Below are positions 1 to 8,233 of a DNA stretch of 64,000 nucleotides, piece after piece (position 1 is the stretch's first letter; each line of letters begins with the position of its first letter). The DNA is taken from NCBI GenBank assembly GCA_043777815.1, contig JAYWHH010000001.1, forward strand, positions 124,001 to 188,000. The letters run 5' to 3'. The translations under genes were made by a program, and so were the position numbers. The notes beneath the pieces are model-generated. The model was given only the letters and a program-made list of their open reading frames with translations. It ran no database searches and had not been told where the DNA came from. The stretch is from JAXMDS01 sp043777815 (lineage in GTDB: Bacteria; Pseudomonadota; Alphaproteobacteria; Rickettsiales; Rickettsiaceae).

Positions 1-633
1 TTTTTTACCAGGAAATGTTCTGCCTGGATCCTGATTTTGACCAGTAGAACCAATTGATCTATGAGAAACAGAAACGCCATGTGAAGCTTCCAAACCTCTG
101 AAATTATGTCTTTTCATGCCACCAGCAAAACCTTTACCAATAGATGTTGCGGCCACATTAATTAGCTGATTAATTGCAAAATAATTAGCTAAAATCTTAG
201 TTCCAATTTTAATATCTGACAATAAATCAGTTCTAAACTCTTTTAATTTACTGAAACCGATTTTTTTATATTTTAAGTCCTTCCATTCATTTGGCAAATC
301 ATTTTGATTTGTATTTGATAAGAATTCCTGATTTGATAAAGTTAATTCATTAGTATTTTCCTCTTTATTGCTAGATATTAATTGTAATATTCCAGCCTTA
401 GGCTTGGTAATCTTAACAGGCTCACCGTAACTTAAAACGACAGCATTATAACCATCCTTAGCAATAGTTTTTTTGCTAAATATTAAATTACTTATACGCA
501 GTAACGTAACGGGGGTGTAAATACCTTCATGCCAAATAGAAGTCATGCCGACTTTTTGACCAATAGCGCCATGTCTTACATTAAGATTTTTGCCTACTTG
601 AACTAAAACTTTATTCTTCTTAGTATGGTTCAT
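1..633 (-). CDS. rplC: 50S ribosomal protein L3, 3' end cut by window edge
   Basis: Large-subunit ribosomal protein that binds 23S rRNA near the peptidyl transferase centre. Reading from the ATG at 633 leftwards there are 211 open codons to the window edge. The protein starts MNHTKKNKVLVQ, contains the L3 start-region block GQKVGMTSIW, and near the edge has the family signature KGFAGGMKRHNF, then SHRSIGSTGQNQDPGRTFPGK. The signature lies later than in typical L3 because of an Asn-rich insertion at about residues 85-120. In most bacteria rpsJ precedes rplC and rplD follows; here tRNA-Ala and yciB lie upstream on the other strand, so the S10 operon is broken at least on this side. The product call is secure; the C-terminus lies outside the window. 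Confidence 0.95.
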   Translation of the reverse strand, partial: MNHTKKNKVLVQVGKNLNVRHGAIGQKVGMTSIWHEGIYTPVTLLRISNLIFSKKTIAKDGYNAVVLSYGEPVKITKPKAGILQLISSNKEENTNELTLSNQEFLSNTNQNDLPNEWKDLKYKKIGFSKLKEFRTDLLSDIKIGTKILANYFAINQLINVAATSIGKGFAGGMKRHNFRGLEASHGVSVSHRSIGSTGQNQDPGRTFPGKK

Positions 634-780
634 TTTTATTAAAACTGTAGATAATATCTAATTCTATATTAACTCGATAAATAAATCAAATTTTCCAAAG
701 ACTTTCATTTGAAGCGGCTTAACTACATAGCTTTAAGTGGACCAATTATGCAAAAGTTCAAAAAATTTGAACAAAAACTT

Positions 781-807
781 TTGATTATGAAATACATGTG
801 GTAAAAT
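781..807 (+). promoter_or_regulatory. Putative sigma70-type promoter of tRNA-Ala
   Basis: TTGATT at 781-786 and TAAAAT at 802-807 are separated by 15 bases, about 14 bases before the tRNA 5' end at 822. The spacing is shorter than the ideal 17, so this is a moderate call made mainly from position. Confidence 0.4.
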
Positions 808-821
808 AATTTCTTGATAGA

Positions 822-894
822 GGGGGTATAGCTCAATTGGTAGAGCGTTTGGATGGCATTCAAAAGGTCAGCGGTTCAATTCCGCTTATCTCCA
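822..894 (+). tRNA. tRNA-Ala (anticodon GGC)
   Basis: A full cloverleaf can be drawn: acceptor arms 822-828 and 887-893, D stem GCTC/GAGC, anticodon stem TTTGG/TCAAA with loop ATGGCAT (anticodon GGC at 855-857), and T arm AGCGG-TTCAATT-CCGCT. The third acceptor pair is G-U (G824 with T891), the known alanine identity element. Discriminator base is A894. CCA is not fully encoded. Confidence 0.95.
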
Positions 895-1056
895 CATCAT
901 GATTTTTATAAGCCTCAGAAAAATTAGGCTTTATACTTTTATAAGACTTATATCTTAGATAAGATATATACTTTTATACGTTATACGATATAATCAATTC
1001 GTACCTAATTTATTTAGGTTGACTTTATATTTTTCAAAGATTAGTTTTTATCAAAC

Positions 1057-1605
1057 ATGAATAAATCATTTCAAAAATTACTATTGGAATTTATTCCTTT
1101 CATTTTTTTCTTATTGACATATAAAAACGCAAACATACTATATGCTGCTGGAGTCATGGGTGTTGTAACTGTAATTTGTTCAGTCATAAGCTATGTAATA
1201 GATGGAAAAGTTTCTAACATGCTTCTTATTTCGGGTATTTTATTGATAACCACGGCCAGTATAAGCATTTTCACTGGAGATTCTCGTTATTTTAAAATGA
1301 AACCCACTATAGTATATTTGATTTTTGCTGCAATATTATGGATTGGAGCTAAATTCAATAAATATTTTATACAAGATAATTTAAAAGCTTTATTTATACT
1401 TGAAAATCATCATTGGAATATTTTGACTAAAAGATTTACACTATTTCTAGTTGTTCTAGCTATCTTAAATGAGATAGTATGGAGAAATTTTAGCGAAAGC
1501 TTTTGGGTGAACTTTAAAGTTTTTGGCGCCGTCCCAATTACAATTATTTTTATGAGTTTACAGCTTCCATTTTTAAAGAAACATAATCAAAAGCAATTGC
1601 CTTAA
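1057..1605 (+). CDS. yciB: Intracellular septation protein A / YciB family inner membrane protein
   Basis: Small inner-membrane protein of the YciB/IspZ family, associated with cell division and envelope synthesis in model bacteria. The 182-residue length is normal for the family. It is almost entirely hydrophobic with about five membrane segments. Family blocks visible are FTGDSRYFKMKPTIVY at about residues 72-87 and, near the C-terminus, LNEIVWRN followed by WVNFKVFGAVP. It starts with ATG. It stands alone between tRNA-Ala and tatD, which is on the opposite strand. Family assignment is confident; the exact cellular role is inferred from homologues. Confidence 0.9.
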   Translation: MNKSFQKLLLEFIPFIFFLLTYKNANILYAAGVMGVVTVICSVISYVIDGKVSNMLLISGILLITTASISIFTGDSRYFKMKPTIVYLIFAAILWIGAKFNKYFIQDNLKALFILENHHWNILTKRFTLFLVVLAILNEIVWRNFSESFWVNFKVFGAVPITIIFMSLQLPFLKKHNQKQLP

Positions 1606-1786
1606 TAACAAAATTACCAATTTTATATGATTAATTTTTGAAATGTTTCTATATTTTTGTGTTTCTATATAAGTTTTATAGATAAATCAACAAACATAGG
1701 ATGTTATAACCAAGGTTACCACTTTCTGCATGTATAAGAATTCTTTCTAGCCTTAGAGACGCATATAAATTCTTTTATTTAAATCA

Positions 1787-2638
1787 TTATAAGTCAAGAA
1801 CAACTTTCGATTGTATAACTTTATTAGTTGCATTAAAAACTTTAAAAAAGTTCTCCGTGGTATGCATTGCTACATTATCTAAGCTTATATTTTTTAATGA
1901 CGCCACTGCCTCTGCTACATAATAAACATAGCTTGGTTGATTGCTTTTACCCCTATAAGGTGCTGGCGCTAAATATGGACTATCAGTTTCAATCAACATT
2001 CTATCAATTGGTACAAATTTCACGATATCTTGCAAATCTTTAGCATTTTTAAATGTAATAATTCCAGAAAAAGATATAAAACAGCCTAAATCTAATAACT
2101 TAGATGCAAATTCTTTACTGCCTGTAAAGCAATGAAGCACGGCTTTGAATTCCTTATTTTTCATCTCACGAAATAAAATTTCATACGTGTCTTCTTCTGC
2201 ATTTCTAGAATGTATAATTAAGCCTAATTGACTAATTTGAGCTGCTTGAACATGGTTAAAAAATGATTTTATTTGTGCAGATTTAATTAGATTTAAATCC
2301 ATATTAGTTTTATTAAAATAATCCAATCCAGTTTCACCAATTCCTATAATCTTAAGATTTTGAATCTGTTGTAGTAAAAATTCTAATGACATTTCTGAAG
2401 TCTCATCTGTAACGTTATTAGGATGAAGTCCAATTGATCCAAAAATATTTGGATACTCTTGAATAATATTTAAAATTATTGGTATATCTTGATGCTGTGT
2501 ACATATAGTCTGCAAGATTTTAATTTTATGAATTAAATTAATTGAATTGCAATCCGCAACTACCTGTGGCAATGAGTCTATTAGACTTGGATAATTTAAA
2601 TGACAATGAGAATCAACTAAAAAATTTTTGTTCAACAT
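1787..2638 (-). CDS. tatD: TatD family metal-dependent deoxyribonuclease
   Basis: Cytosolic TIM-barrel hydrolase of the TatD/YcfH family (3'-5' exonuclease or DNase activity in characterised members). Metal-site motifs are in order: DSHCHLN at residues 9-15, GLHPNN near residue 72, GIGETGLDYF with the conserved Glu near residue 100, the HSRNAE block, HCFTGS, and ETDSPYLAP with the conserved Asp near residue 219. Length 283 is slightly above the usual 255-265; the extra residues are near the N-terminus (15-45). In many Alphaproteobacteria tatD follows metG; here no such partner is adjacent. Starts with ATG. Confidence 0.92.
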   Translation of the reverse strand: MLNKNFLVDSHCHLNYPSLIDSLPQVVADCNSINLIHKIKILQTICTQHQDIPIILNIIQEYPNIFGSIGLHPNNVTDETSEMSLEFLLQQIQNLKIIGIGETGLDYFNKTNMDLNLIKSAQIKSFFNHVQAAQISQLGLIIHSRNAEEDTYEILFREMKNKEFKAVLHCFTGSKEFASKLLDLGCFISFSGIITFKNAKDLQDIVKFVPIDRMLIETDSPYLAPAPYRGKSNQPSYVYYVAEAVASLKNISLDNVAMHTTENFFKVFNATNKVIQSKVVLDL

Positions 2639-2727
2639 TCAATATAAATACATAGATTATATTAAATTATTTGTGAATATCAACTTATCTTTTGTGATAA
2701 TATCGTTTATATTGGTTTATTTCATGC

Positions 2728-3471
2728 TTGAGACTTATCTTTATTTTAAGTAACCAAATGTTAAGCAACCAAAAAAACAAATTTGCAATAAAAATCATGA
2801 CATCTTCAGACACTCATATAATTATAGGTAAAATTATTGGTACCCATGGTATTAAAGGTTTAGCTAAAATAATCTCTTTTTCAGCACAGCCTGAGCAAAT
2901 TTTTGATTATAAATTGTTTATCAAACAAAATACTTTAATGCCTTTTCATCCTATAAATCATAAATTAGAATCCATAACTTCAAATAATATTTTAGACTCA
3001 TTAAATAAACTAAATCTAGATATAGGTAGTGCCAAAGGTCAGTCAACGCCTTCTATTGATATAACTTTGACCCAATTGCATATTAATAAAAAATTTAAGT
3101 TAAAAAATAATATTTTCGTAGGACACATAGAGAATATTGACACAATAGAAGCTTGTAAAACTTTTCAAGGGTTTGAAATATATATTCAAACTAATAATTT
3201 GCCTCAATTACAAACTGATGAATTTTATGATTTTCAATTATCAAATGTTCCAGTATTTATAGATAATAAATTAATTGGTAAGGTCCAAAATGTAATTGAA
3301 CATAAAGATATCAAGAAGACTTATTTGGAAGTAAGTCTTATAGGGGAGAGTATAGTTCATTTAGCTGAATTTAATCAGTATAATTTTCCAAAACATACTT
3401 TTGATAGTAACGGTAAAGTTCAATTGGAAATCAATCCACAGACTCTGAAGTATTTATCTAATATTATATAA
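2728..3471 (+). CDS. rimM: Ribosome maturation factor RimM, with internal insertion
   Basis: RimM binds S19 in the 30S head and helps late 16S rRNA processing. The N-terminal domain is marked by IIGKIIGTHGIKGLAKI and the PRC-barrel half by TDEFYDFQLSNVPVF followed by GKVQNVIEHKDIKKTYLEV. The first in-frame ATG is at 2728, but the conserved part begins at the ATG at 2797 (codon 24), which I consider the more likely start; no clear Shine-Dalgarno decides it. Even from 2797 the protein has 224 residues against a usual 165-180. The excess lies at about residues 85-130, an Asn/Ser-rich stretch between the two domains. The usual partners rpsP and trmD are not adjacent. Confidence 0.87.
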   Translation: MRLIFILSNQMLSNQKNKFAIKIMTSSDTHIIIGKIIGTHGIKGLAKIISFSAQPEQIFDYKLFIKQNTLMPFHPINHKLESITSNNILDSLNKLNLDIGSAKGQSTPSIDITLTQLHINKKFKLKNNIFVGHIENIDTIEACKTFQGFEIYIQTNNLPQLQTDEFYDFQLSNVPVFIDNKLIGKVQNVIEHKDIKKTYLEVSLIGESIVHLAEFNQYNFPKHTFDSNGKVQLEINPQTLKYLSNII

Positions 3472-3574
3472 AATATCAACGAAGCACAAATATTTTTTTA
3501 TATATTGTTTATAGATTTTGATATAAAATTTACTGCATAAAATATAAATAAATCTAAATTTAAAAAGAATGTAG

Positions 3575-3631
3575 GCGTTCATTAAGACAATTGTAATTTG
3601 GTGCAAGCGTTCATTAAGATAATTGTAATTT
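3575..3631. repeat. Short direct repeat, two copies of 25 bases
   Basis: The 25-base unit gcgttcattaagacaattgt followed by aattt occurs at 3575-3599 and again at 3607-3631 with one mismatch (c to t), giving a period of 32 bases. It lies between the 3' ends of rimM and the frame-disrupted gene that follows. No function can be assigned. Confidence 0.8.
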
Positions 3632-3652
3632 CCAGAATTATAATTTACAAGA

Positions 3653-3826
3653 CTATAACTCTATCTCAAAAGATACTCCAATAAATCCAGATATTTTATA
3701 TTTAGAGCCCATAGACCAAAGAGGCAAAACTCCAATCTTAAGTCCTATTTTGCCAAATCTAATACTAGTGCCAATTTGTAAACTAACTGGAATTTCAAAA
3801 CTAGTATCAAACTTTGGAGTAATTGC
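3653..3826 (-). other. Continuation of the outer-membrane-like gene in the next frame after an A7 run
   Basis: The minus strand reads on in a second frame immediately after the run of seven A (T on plus, 3827-3833). This frame gives about 57 residues of alternating hydrophobic and polar sequence, including FDTSFEIPVSLQIGTSIRFG and, at the end, SGFIGVSFEIEL before a TAG stop at 3653-3655. That pattern is what the last strands of an outer-membrane beta barrel look like. One extra A in the run would join it to the upstream ORF. See the entry at 3745. Confidence 0.6.
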
Positions 3827-4392
3827 TTTTTTTGATTCTCAAATTCATCAATTATATATTTCTTTGCTTCTAAAGCAGACAAATTATTTTTTTTAATGTA
3901 TTCCACATTCTTGTCTGAAACACTATGATCAGAAATGAAATGTGAATTATTATTTAATAGATATTCTAAATATCGTTTATTTTTTTCATTTTTAATGTAT
4001 TCATAATTAACACTAAAATCTTGATTCATAAAAATACCTGCAAATATATCAAGATTTATAAAAAATTTGTCGCTATTAATGCTAAATCTGGTTCCTGGTC
4101 CTACAAATCCATTAATCCTGTTATTATCAGGCAGTCCCATTACCATTACAGTTCCTAGTGGGGAAATATTCAATCCATCCTCCTTATAAAAATCAAATAT
4201 ATCTAAAGTCGCTTGCAATCCAAGAGTAATTCCGTAACAATGTACTGGTTTATCGCTAAAAGTTCCCGTCATAAAATGTGTTAGGTTATTGCTAAAAGTT
4301 CCCATAATCAATGGTGTAATTTCTAGTGATAAACCTTTTATATGAACTGGAAATAAGAACGTAAGTAATGAAAATAAATATTTATACTTCAT
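3745..4392 (-). CDS. Putative secreted or outer-membrane protein, probably truncated by a frameshift
   Basis: 215-residue ORF with an N-terminal signal peptide (Lys at 2 and 4, hydrophobic to about residue 15, then IKGLSLEITP). The mature part has strand-like segments (ITLGLQATLDIFDF, INGFVGPGTRFSI, FFINLDIFAGIFMNQ) typical of small bacterial outer-membrane barrels, and a short internal repeat GTFSNN / GTFSDK. After residue about 188 the sequence becomes LLQSLILVLKFQLVYKLALV, unlike a barrel, while the neighbouring frame continues barrel-like to 3653. I infer a one-base deletion in the A7 run at 3827-3833, or slippage that restores the frame. No family name is recognised. Starts with ATG. Confidence 0.55.
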   Translation of the reverse strand: MKYKYLFSLLTFLFPVHIKGLSLEITPLIMGTFSNNLTHFMTGTFSDKPVHCYGITLGLQATLDIFDFYKEDGLNISPLGTVMVMGLPDNNRINGFVGPGTRFSINSDKFFINLDIFAGIFMNQDFSVNYEYIKNEKNKRYLEYLLNNNSHFISDHSVSDKNVEYIKKNNLSALEAKKYIIDEFENQKKQLLQSLILVLKFQLVYKLALVLDLAK

Positions 4393-4507
4393 ATTAATAT
4401 GATTTTATCATTGATGCAGGTTATCATAATTAGTCTTAACTTGTCAAATTTGGACTTTCATGTTTAGAAATATTATGTAAAAACTATTCAACATTTGCTA
4501 TCTAATA

Positions 4508-5506
4508 TCATTCTATATTTCTAAAGAGAGGGAGATATTTTTTAATCTTGAATATTAAAGAAATAAAACCCTGAGATAATTTTTTGAAAAAAGTTAAAAT
4601 TTCCTGAAAAAATAATCCTAAATAAGAACTAAATATTATAACTAAATCAATAAGATATTTTACATTTAATATTAGTTTATTAAGCCAATAACTAAGTAAA
4701 TCAAAACTATCAATTACAAATAAATCAAATTTAGTTGCTAAATCTATTTTCACCATAGTTGTATTATTTGTCAAATTAACTCGAATATCAATATCATTGA
4801 TACCAGTATTTATATTCTGAAGCTTGATGTAATCCGTGGTCGAATTTGAATTTATTCGAAGCATCAGATCATTTTTCGACCCAGATAGATTGGTAATTTG
4901 TAAATATAAGTTCAATTTTTCATTGAATTCACTTAAAGATTCAAAAGATTCATCTAAGTTGCTAATATTGTTCAAATTTTTAATGCTTTTATCTTTAAAA
5001 TTAAGCTTTTCATTAATATTGTTTTGCCAATTAATTTTAACTCCACCTATCAATGTTTGAAATTTATTTGATAAACAATCTATAGAGATTTGTTTATTTA
5101 CTAGATTCATCCCAAATCCAAATAATAAAAATCCAACTTCCAAACTTACAATTAATAATAAAATAGCTTTTAAAACTTTATCTAATAAATTAGCGGCCCA
5201 ATTTTGCGCGTCTTTCAAGAATATTCGATCAGTATCATTGAGAGCGTCATCTATATCGATTGACCTTAGGTGCAATTGTTTTTGAAAATTTTCATGATGA
5301 TTTTCATGATTATTTAAATCATCATTCACATTAGAAAGATCTAAGCGACAATTAAAAATATATCCACAGCTAGAGCATCGAAATCGATACTCTGAACTTG
5401 ACCTGTCTTCTTTAGATGAAGAAATATCTGTTGTATTTAACGAAACTTGTTCGGGATAGAAAAATTTTGTTTTACAATCTAAACATTGAACATATTGAAA
5501 TATCAT
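4508..5506 (-). CDS. Zinc-ribbon (MJ0042-like) membrane protein of unknown function
   Basis: 332-residue protein. The N-terminus carries a Cys4 zinc ribbon split by a Ser/Asp-rich loop: CLDCKTKF at residues 9-16 and CSSCGYIFNC at 44-53, the arrangement of the MJ0042-type finger found in many alphaproteobacterial regulators. Two hydrophobic segments follow, at about residues 110-135 (LLLIVSLEVGFLLFGFGM) and 285-310 near the C-terminus. Between them is an Asn-rich region of about 140 residues without a recognised domain. It is transcribed away from nusA. Zinc binding and membrane location are inferred; the function is not known. Confidence 0.75.
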   Translation of the reverse strand: MIFQYVQCLDCKTKFFYPEQVSLNTTDISSSKEDRSSSEYRFRCSSCGYIFNCRLDLSNVNDDLNNHENHHENFQKQLHLRSIDIDDALNDTDRIFLKDAQNWAANLLDKVLKAILLLIVSLEVGFLLFGFGMNLVNKQISIDCLSNKFQTLIGGVKINWQNNINEKLNFKDKSIKNLNNISNLDESFESLSEFNEKLNLYLQITNLSGSKNDLMLRINSNSTTDYIKLQNINTGINDIDIRVNLTNNTTMVKIDLATKFDLFVIDSFDLLSYWLNKLILNVKYLIDLVIIFSSYLGLFFQEILTFFKKLSQGFISLIFKIKKYLPLFRNIE

Positions 5507-5669
5507 AAGTTTTTTGAATTTTCATTTAATTTGAAGCTAGGTGATTTCACTACATCTAACACATACACTATTTTAATATGATTTTTTATATATCTTAACT
5601 TAGCGTATCTAAATTAGATTTAGATAACTTCAAGACCATATTACAAGAATAACAACCCATTCCTGTAAT

Positions 5670-5755
5670 TTGTTTTTTACATATAAAATGAAGTAGAATG
5701 TTGTGTATTCCTTACATCATTCAAGTCTTACGCCTAGATTGATGAGGCGCTTTTT
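5670..5755 (+). promoter_or_regulatory. nusA leader with a terminator-like hairpin
   Basis: A possible promoter is TTGTTT at 5670-5675 with TAGAAT at 5694-5699 (18-base spacer). Downstream, CGCCT at 5731-5735 pairs with AGGCG at 5745-5749 across a 9-base loop, followed by CTTTTTG at 5750-5756, which looks like an intrinsic terminator only 17 bases before the nusA ATG at 5773. It could be an attenuator for nusA or the terminator of a short upstream RNA. There is no good ribosome binding site between hairpin and ATG. Confidence 0.45.
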
Positions 5756-5772
5756 GTTAATTTTAGTTAAAA

Positions 5773-7443
5773 ATGTCTAAGCCGCAAATTATTAATATAA
5801 TAGATGAATTTAGTAGAGAAAAATATATTCCCAAAGAAGAATTATTTAAAGTGTTGGAAAAAGCTTTCGGAGCTGTAGCAAAAATTAAATATGGTCATAG
5901 TAGAAATATAAAAGTAAGTGTAAATAGAATTACAGCAACTCCAAGTTTTTATCATGGCTTATTAGTAGTAAATGAAAATCCAAATGTAGATCAAATTCTT
6001 TTGGAAGATGCGAAAAAATCAGATGAAAATATTCAATTAGATGATGTTTTATTGCAAAAACTACCAGATATTCAAATGACCAGAGAATATATGCAAATTG
6101 TTCAAAAAATTTTTATTCGAGAAATTGAAGATATAAAACTAGAGCGACAATACCAAGAGTTTAGTGAGCGAATTGGTGATATTTTACAAGTTGCTGTGAA
6201 GCAAATAGAAAAAAGACCCAATGGTAGTACCAGTGTGTTAGTTTCTATAGAAGGACAAGGAGAAGGTTCTCTAAAAATAATTCCGGGTGAAGTATTAAGA
6301 ATCAAAGAGCGTGTTTCAGCGCAATTAATAGATGTAGTCAGACCTAATCTAAAATCAAAATTTCAAGATAATCAGCTTATTTTTACTAGAACTTCTGAAG
6401 ATTTCGTTGCTAAACTTTTAGAAAAACATGTAGTAGAAATCAAAGAAAAAACTATAGAAATCATGGCCCTAGCGCGTTTGCCAGGATTTAAAACCAAGAT
6501 AGCCGTAAGATCTACTGAAATAGGAAAATATGGTAGATCAGATCCGGTTTATCCATGTATTGGACCAAATGGAATGACGGTAAAAGAAATTAGTAAAGAG
6601 TTGAGTGGGGAAAAAGTAGATATATTTAAATGGAGTGATGATTTGAAAGAATTAGTTACGCATGCTTTGTATCCAGTAATACCATATAACATTAACGTCA
6701 TAAACCATATGGTTGAAGTTATAGTAGCGGACTCTTTTATTGGGCAAGCCTTGGGCTCTCAAGGTAAAAATATTAGGCTTATATCTAATATTATAGGTAA
6801 AAAAGTAAATGTATTTACTCAAGATCAAGCTAAATTTAATAAAGAAAAAACAGAACAAAATATAGAGACTTTGAAAGAAGCTCTTTCTCTAGATGAATTA
6901 ACGGCAAGATTATTAGTTATAAACGGTTATTCAAAGCCACTAGATATTATTAATGGAAGTGGATATTTATATGATTTAGGTTTAAAACCAGAGGCTGTAG
7001 AAGGTTTAATTATGGATGCTAAATATGTTTATGCATTATCTATTTTTGAAGAGTTTGAATTATCGCAAAATCTTTTTGATATTCTTCAAACGTTAGATGT
7101 GGATGAATTAATTCGTTGCATTAAGATTGCTGAAGCTAAAATACTTAGCGTACAAGATTTTTGTAGATTAACTACAGATGATTTCAAGAAAATTGTATTT
7201 GATACCACTTTGAGTGATGAAAGGATAGAAGATTTATTAATGACAGCTGATAATATGGATATTGAACAAGAGGATGAGGATTTTGGCGATAACGAAAACC
7301 ATGATGAAGAAAAATTTCAAGTTGATGAGGGTCTTAATAATGAGGATTTTGGCGATAACGAAAGTAATAATGAAGACCTTAACGATAACGAAAGTAATAA
7401 TGAAGAAAAACATCAGGACACTGAAGACACTGAAAATAATTAA
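5773..7443 (+). CDS. nusA: Transcription termination/antitermination protein NusA
   Basis: RNA polymerase-associated factor that modulates pausing, termination and antitermination. The order of domains is the usual one: N-terminal polymerase-binding domain (about 1-130), S1 domain (about 135-205, GDILQVAVKQIEKRPNGS), then two KH domains with YPCIGPNGMTVKEI and the KH2 loop GQALGSQGKNIRLIS, then helix-hairpin-helix-like acidic repeats. The last 55 residues are a low-complexity acidic tail in which EDFGDNE occurs twice and DNESNNE twice, matching DNA repeats at 7275-7410. The usual neighbours rimP upstream and infB downstream are absent, so the gene appears to be transcribed alone. Confidence 0.96.
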   Translation: MSKPQIINIIDEFSREKYIPKEELFKVLEKAFGAVAKIKYGHSRNIKVSVNRITATPSFYHGLLVVNENPNVDQILLEDAKKSDENIQLDDVLLQKLPDIQMTREYMQIVQKIFIREIEDIKLERQYQEFSERIGDILQVAVKQIEKRPNGSTSVLVSIEGQGEGSLKIIPGEVLRIKERVSAQLIDVVRPNLKSKFQDNQLIFTRTSEDFVAKLLEKHVVEIKEKTIEIMALARLPGFKTKIAVRSTEIGKYGRSDPVYPCIGPNGMTVKEISKELSGEKVDIFKWSDDLKELVTHALYPVIPYNINVINHMVEVIVADSFIGQALGSQGKNIRLISNIIGKKVNVFTQDQAKFNKEKTEQNIETLKEALSLDELTARLLVINGYSKPLDIINGSGYLYDLGLKPEAVEGLIMDAKYVYALSIFEEFELSQNLFDILQTLDVDELIRCIKIAEAKILSVQDFCRLTTDDFKKIVFDTTLSDERIEDLLMTADNMDIEQEDEDFGDNENHDEEKFQVDEGLNNEDFGDNESNNEDLNDNESNNEEKHQDTEDTENN

Positions 7444-7605
7444 GACTTCTAAACAAATTTCATCATTTATTTTTATATTATCAAGCTTTCATATAGTTTT
7501 TAGTGATGTTAAATCTATGCATTTAAAAAAAATTTGATTAGTTTTTAGTAAAATAAAAAGTTTTCTTACTGATTCAAGTTTTAATTTAATTAAAACATCT
7601 AGATT

Positions 7606-8058
7606 ATGTATCAACACGCGCTACAAATTGTATGCATTATATTTTGTCTAAGCTTAGGAATGGTTTCCGGCTTACTTAATTCAGAAACTAATATGGCATG
7701 GTATGAAACATTAAATAGGCCAAGTTTCAGCCCTCCTAATTGGGTATTTGGACCCGTATGGACTACTTTGTATATTCTGATAGGCATTACACTAAGTGAT
7801 GTAATTAGATCCAAAAATAAATCTCTAATATTTATCTATATCTTGCAACTAATATGTAATGCAATTTGGACATTATTATTTTTTGAATTAAAAAGAATAG
7901 ATTTGGCTGCATTAGATTTACTAATACTTTGCATATTAGTAGCAATTTTTTTGTTTAAAACAAAATACTCAAGAATGTTTTATCTAACTATTCCATATTT
8001 TTTATGGATTAGTTTTGCATACGTTATAAACTTGTATATTTATATGCACAACCAATAA
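7606..8058 (+). CDS. tspO: TspO/MBR family tryptophan-rich sensory protein
   Basis: 150-residue, five-helix membrane protein related to bacterial TspO and the mitochondrial translocator protein, which bind porphyrins and cholesterol-like ligands. The family signature is clear: LNRPSFSPPNWVFGPVWT at about residues 37-54, then TLYILIGITL, and the later NAIWTLLFFELKRIDLA block. Length and helix count match the family. It is the last gene before tRNA-Gln on the same strand. Its ligand and role here cannot be told from sequence. Confidence 0.93.
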   Translation: MYQHALQIVCIIFCLSLGMVSGLLNSETNMAWYETLNRPSFSPPNWVFGPVWTTLYILIGITLSDVIRSKNKSLIFIYILQLICNAIWTLLFFELKRIDLAALDLLILCILVAIFLFKTKYSRMFYLTIPYFLWISFAYVINLYIYMHNQ

Positions 8059-8096
8059 AAACTATTCTATCTTAAAACAAAATTCACTCGTAAAAT

Positions 8097-8125
8097 TTGA
8101 TTTTATCAATTATTTGATATATAAT
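8097..8125 (+). promoter_or_regulatory. Sigma70-type promoter of tRNA-Gln and probably fmt
   Basis: TTGATT at 8097-8102 and a perfect TATAAT at 8120-8125 with a 17-base spacer, about 15 bases before the tRNA 5' end. fmt begins 22 bases after the tRNA on the same strand with no terminator seen between, so both may share this promoter. Confidence 0.7.
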
Positions 8126-8140
8126 ATTTTTAGTGATTAT

Positions 8141-8211
8141 TGGGATATCGCCAAGCGGTAAGGCACCGGTTTTTGGTACCGGCATCGGTGGTTCGAATCC
8201 ATCTATCCCAG
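8141..8211 (+). tRNA. tRNA-Gln (anticodon TTG)
   Basis: Acceptor TGGGATA at 8141-8147 pairs with TATCCCA at 8204-8210, discriminator G8211. The anticodon stem CCGGT/ACCGG encloses loop TTTTGGT (anticodon TTG at 8173-8175). The T arm has the standard GGTTCGAATCC core. The weak U1-A72 first pair is a known glutamine identity feature. CCA is not encoded. Confidence 0.96.
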
Positions 8212-8233
8212 ATCAATTTCAATATACTAGCCA

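Noticed and set aside
7262..7537. 91-codon ORF overlapping the nusA end
   Set aside because: It lies in another frame of the repetitive acidic tail of nusA; basic, Met/Lys-rich composition is the frame-shifted image of that repeat.
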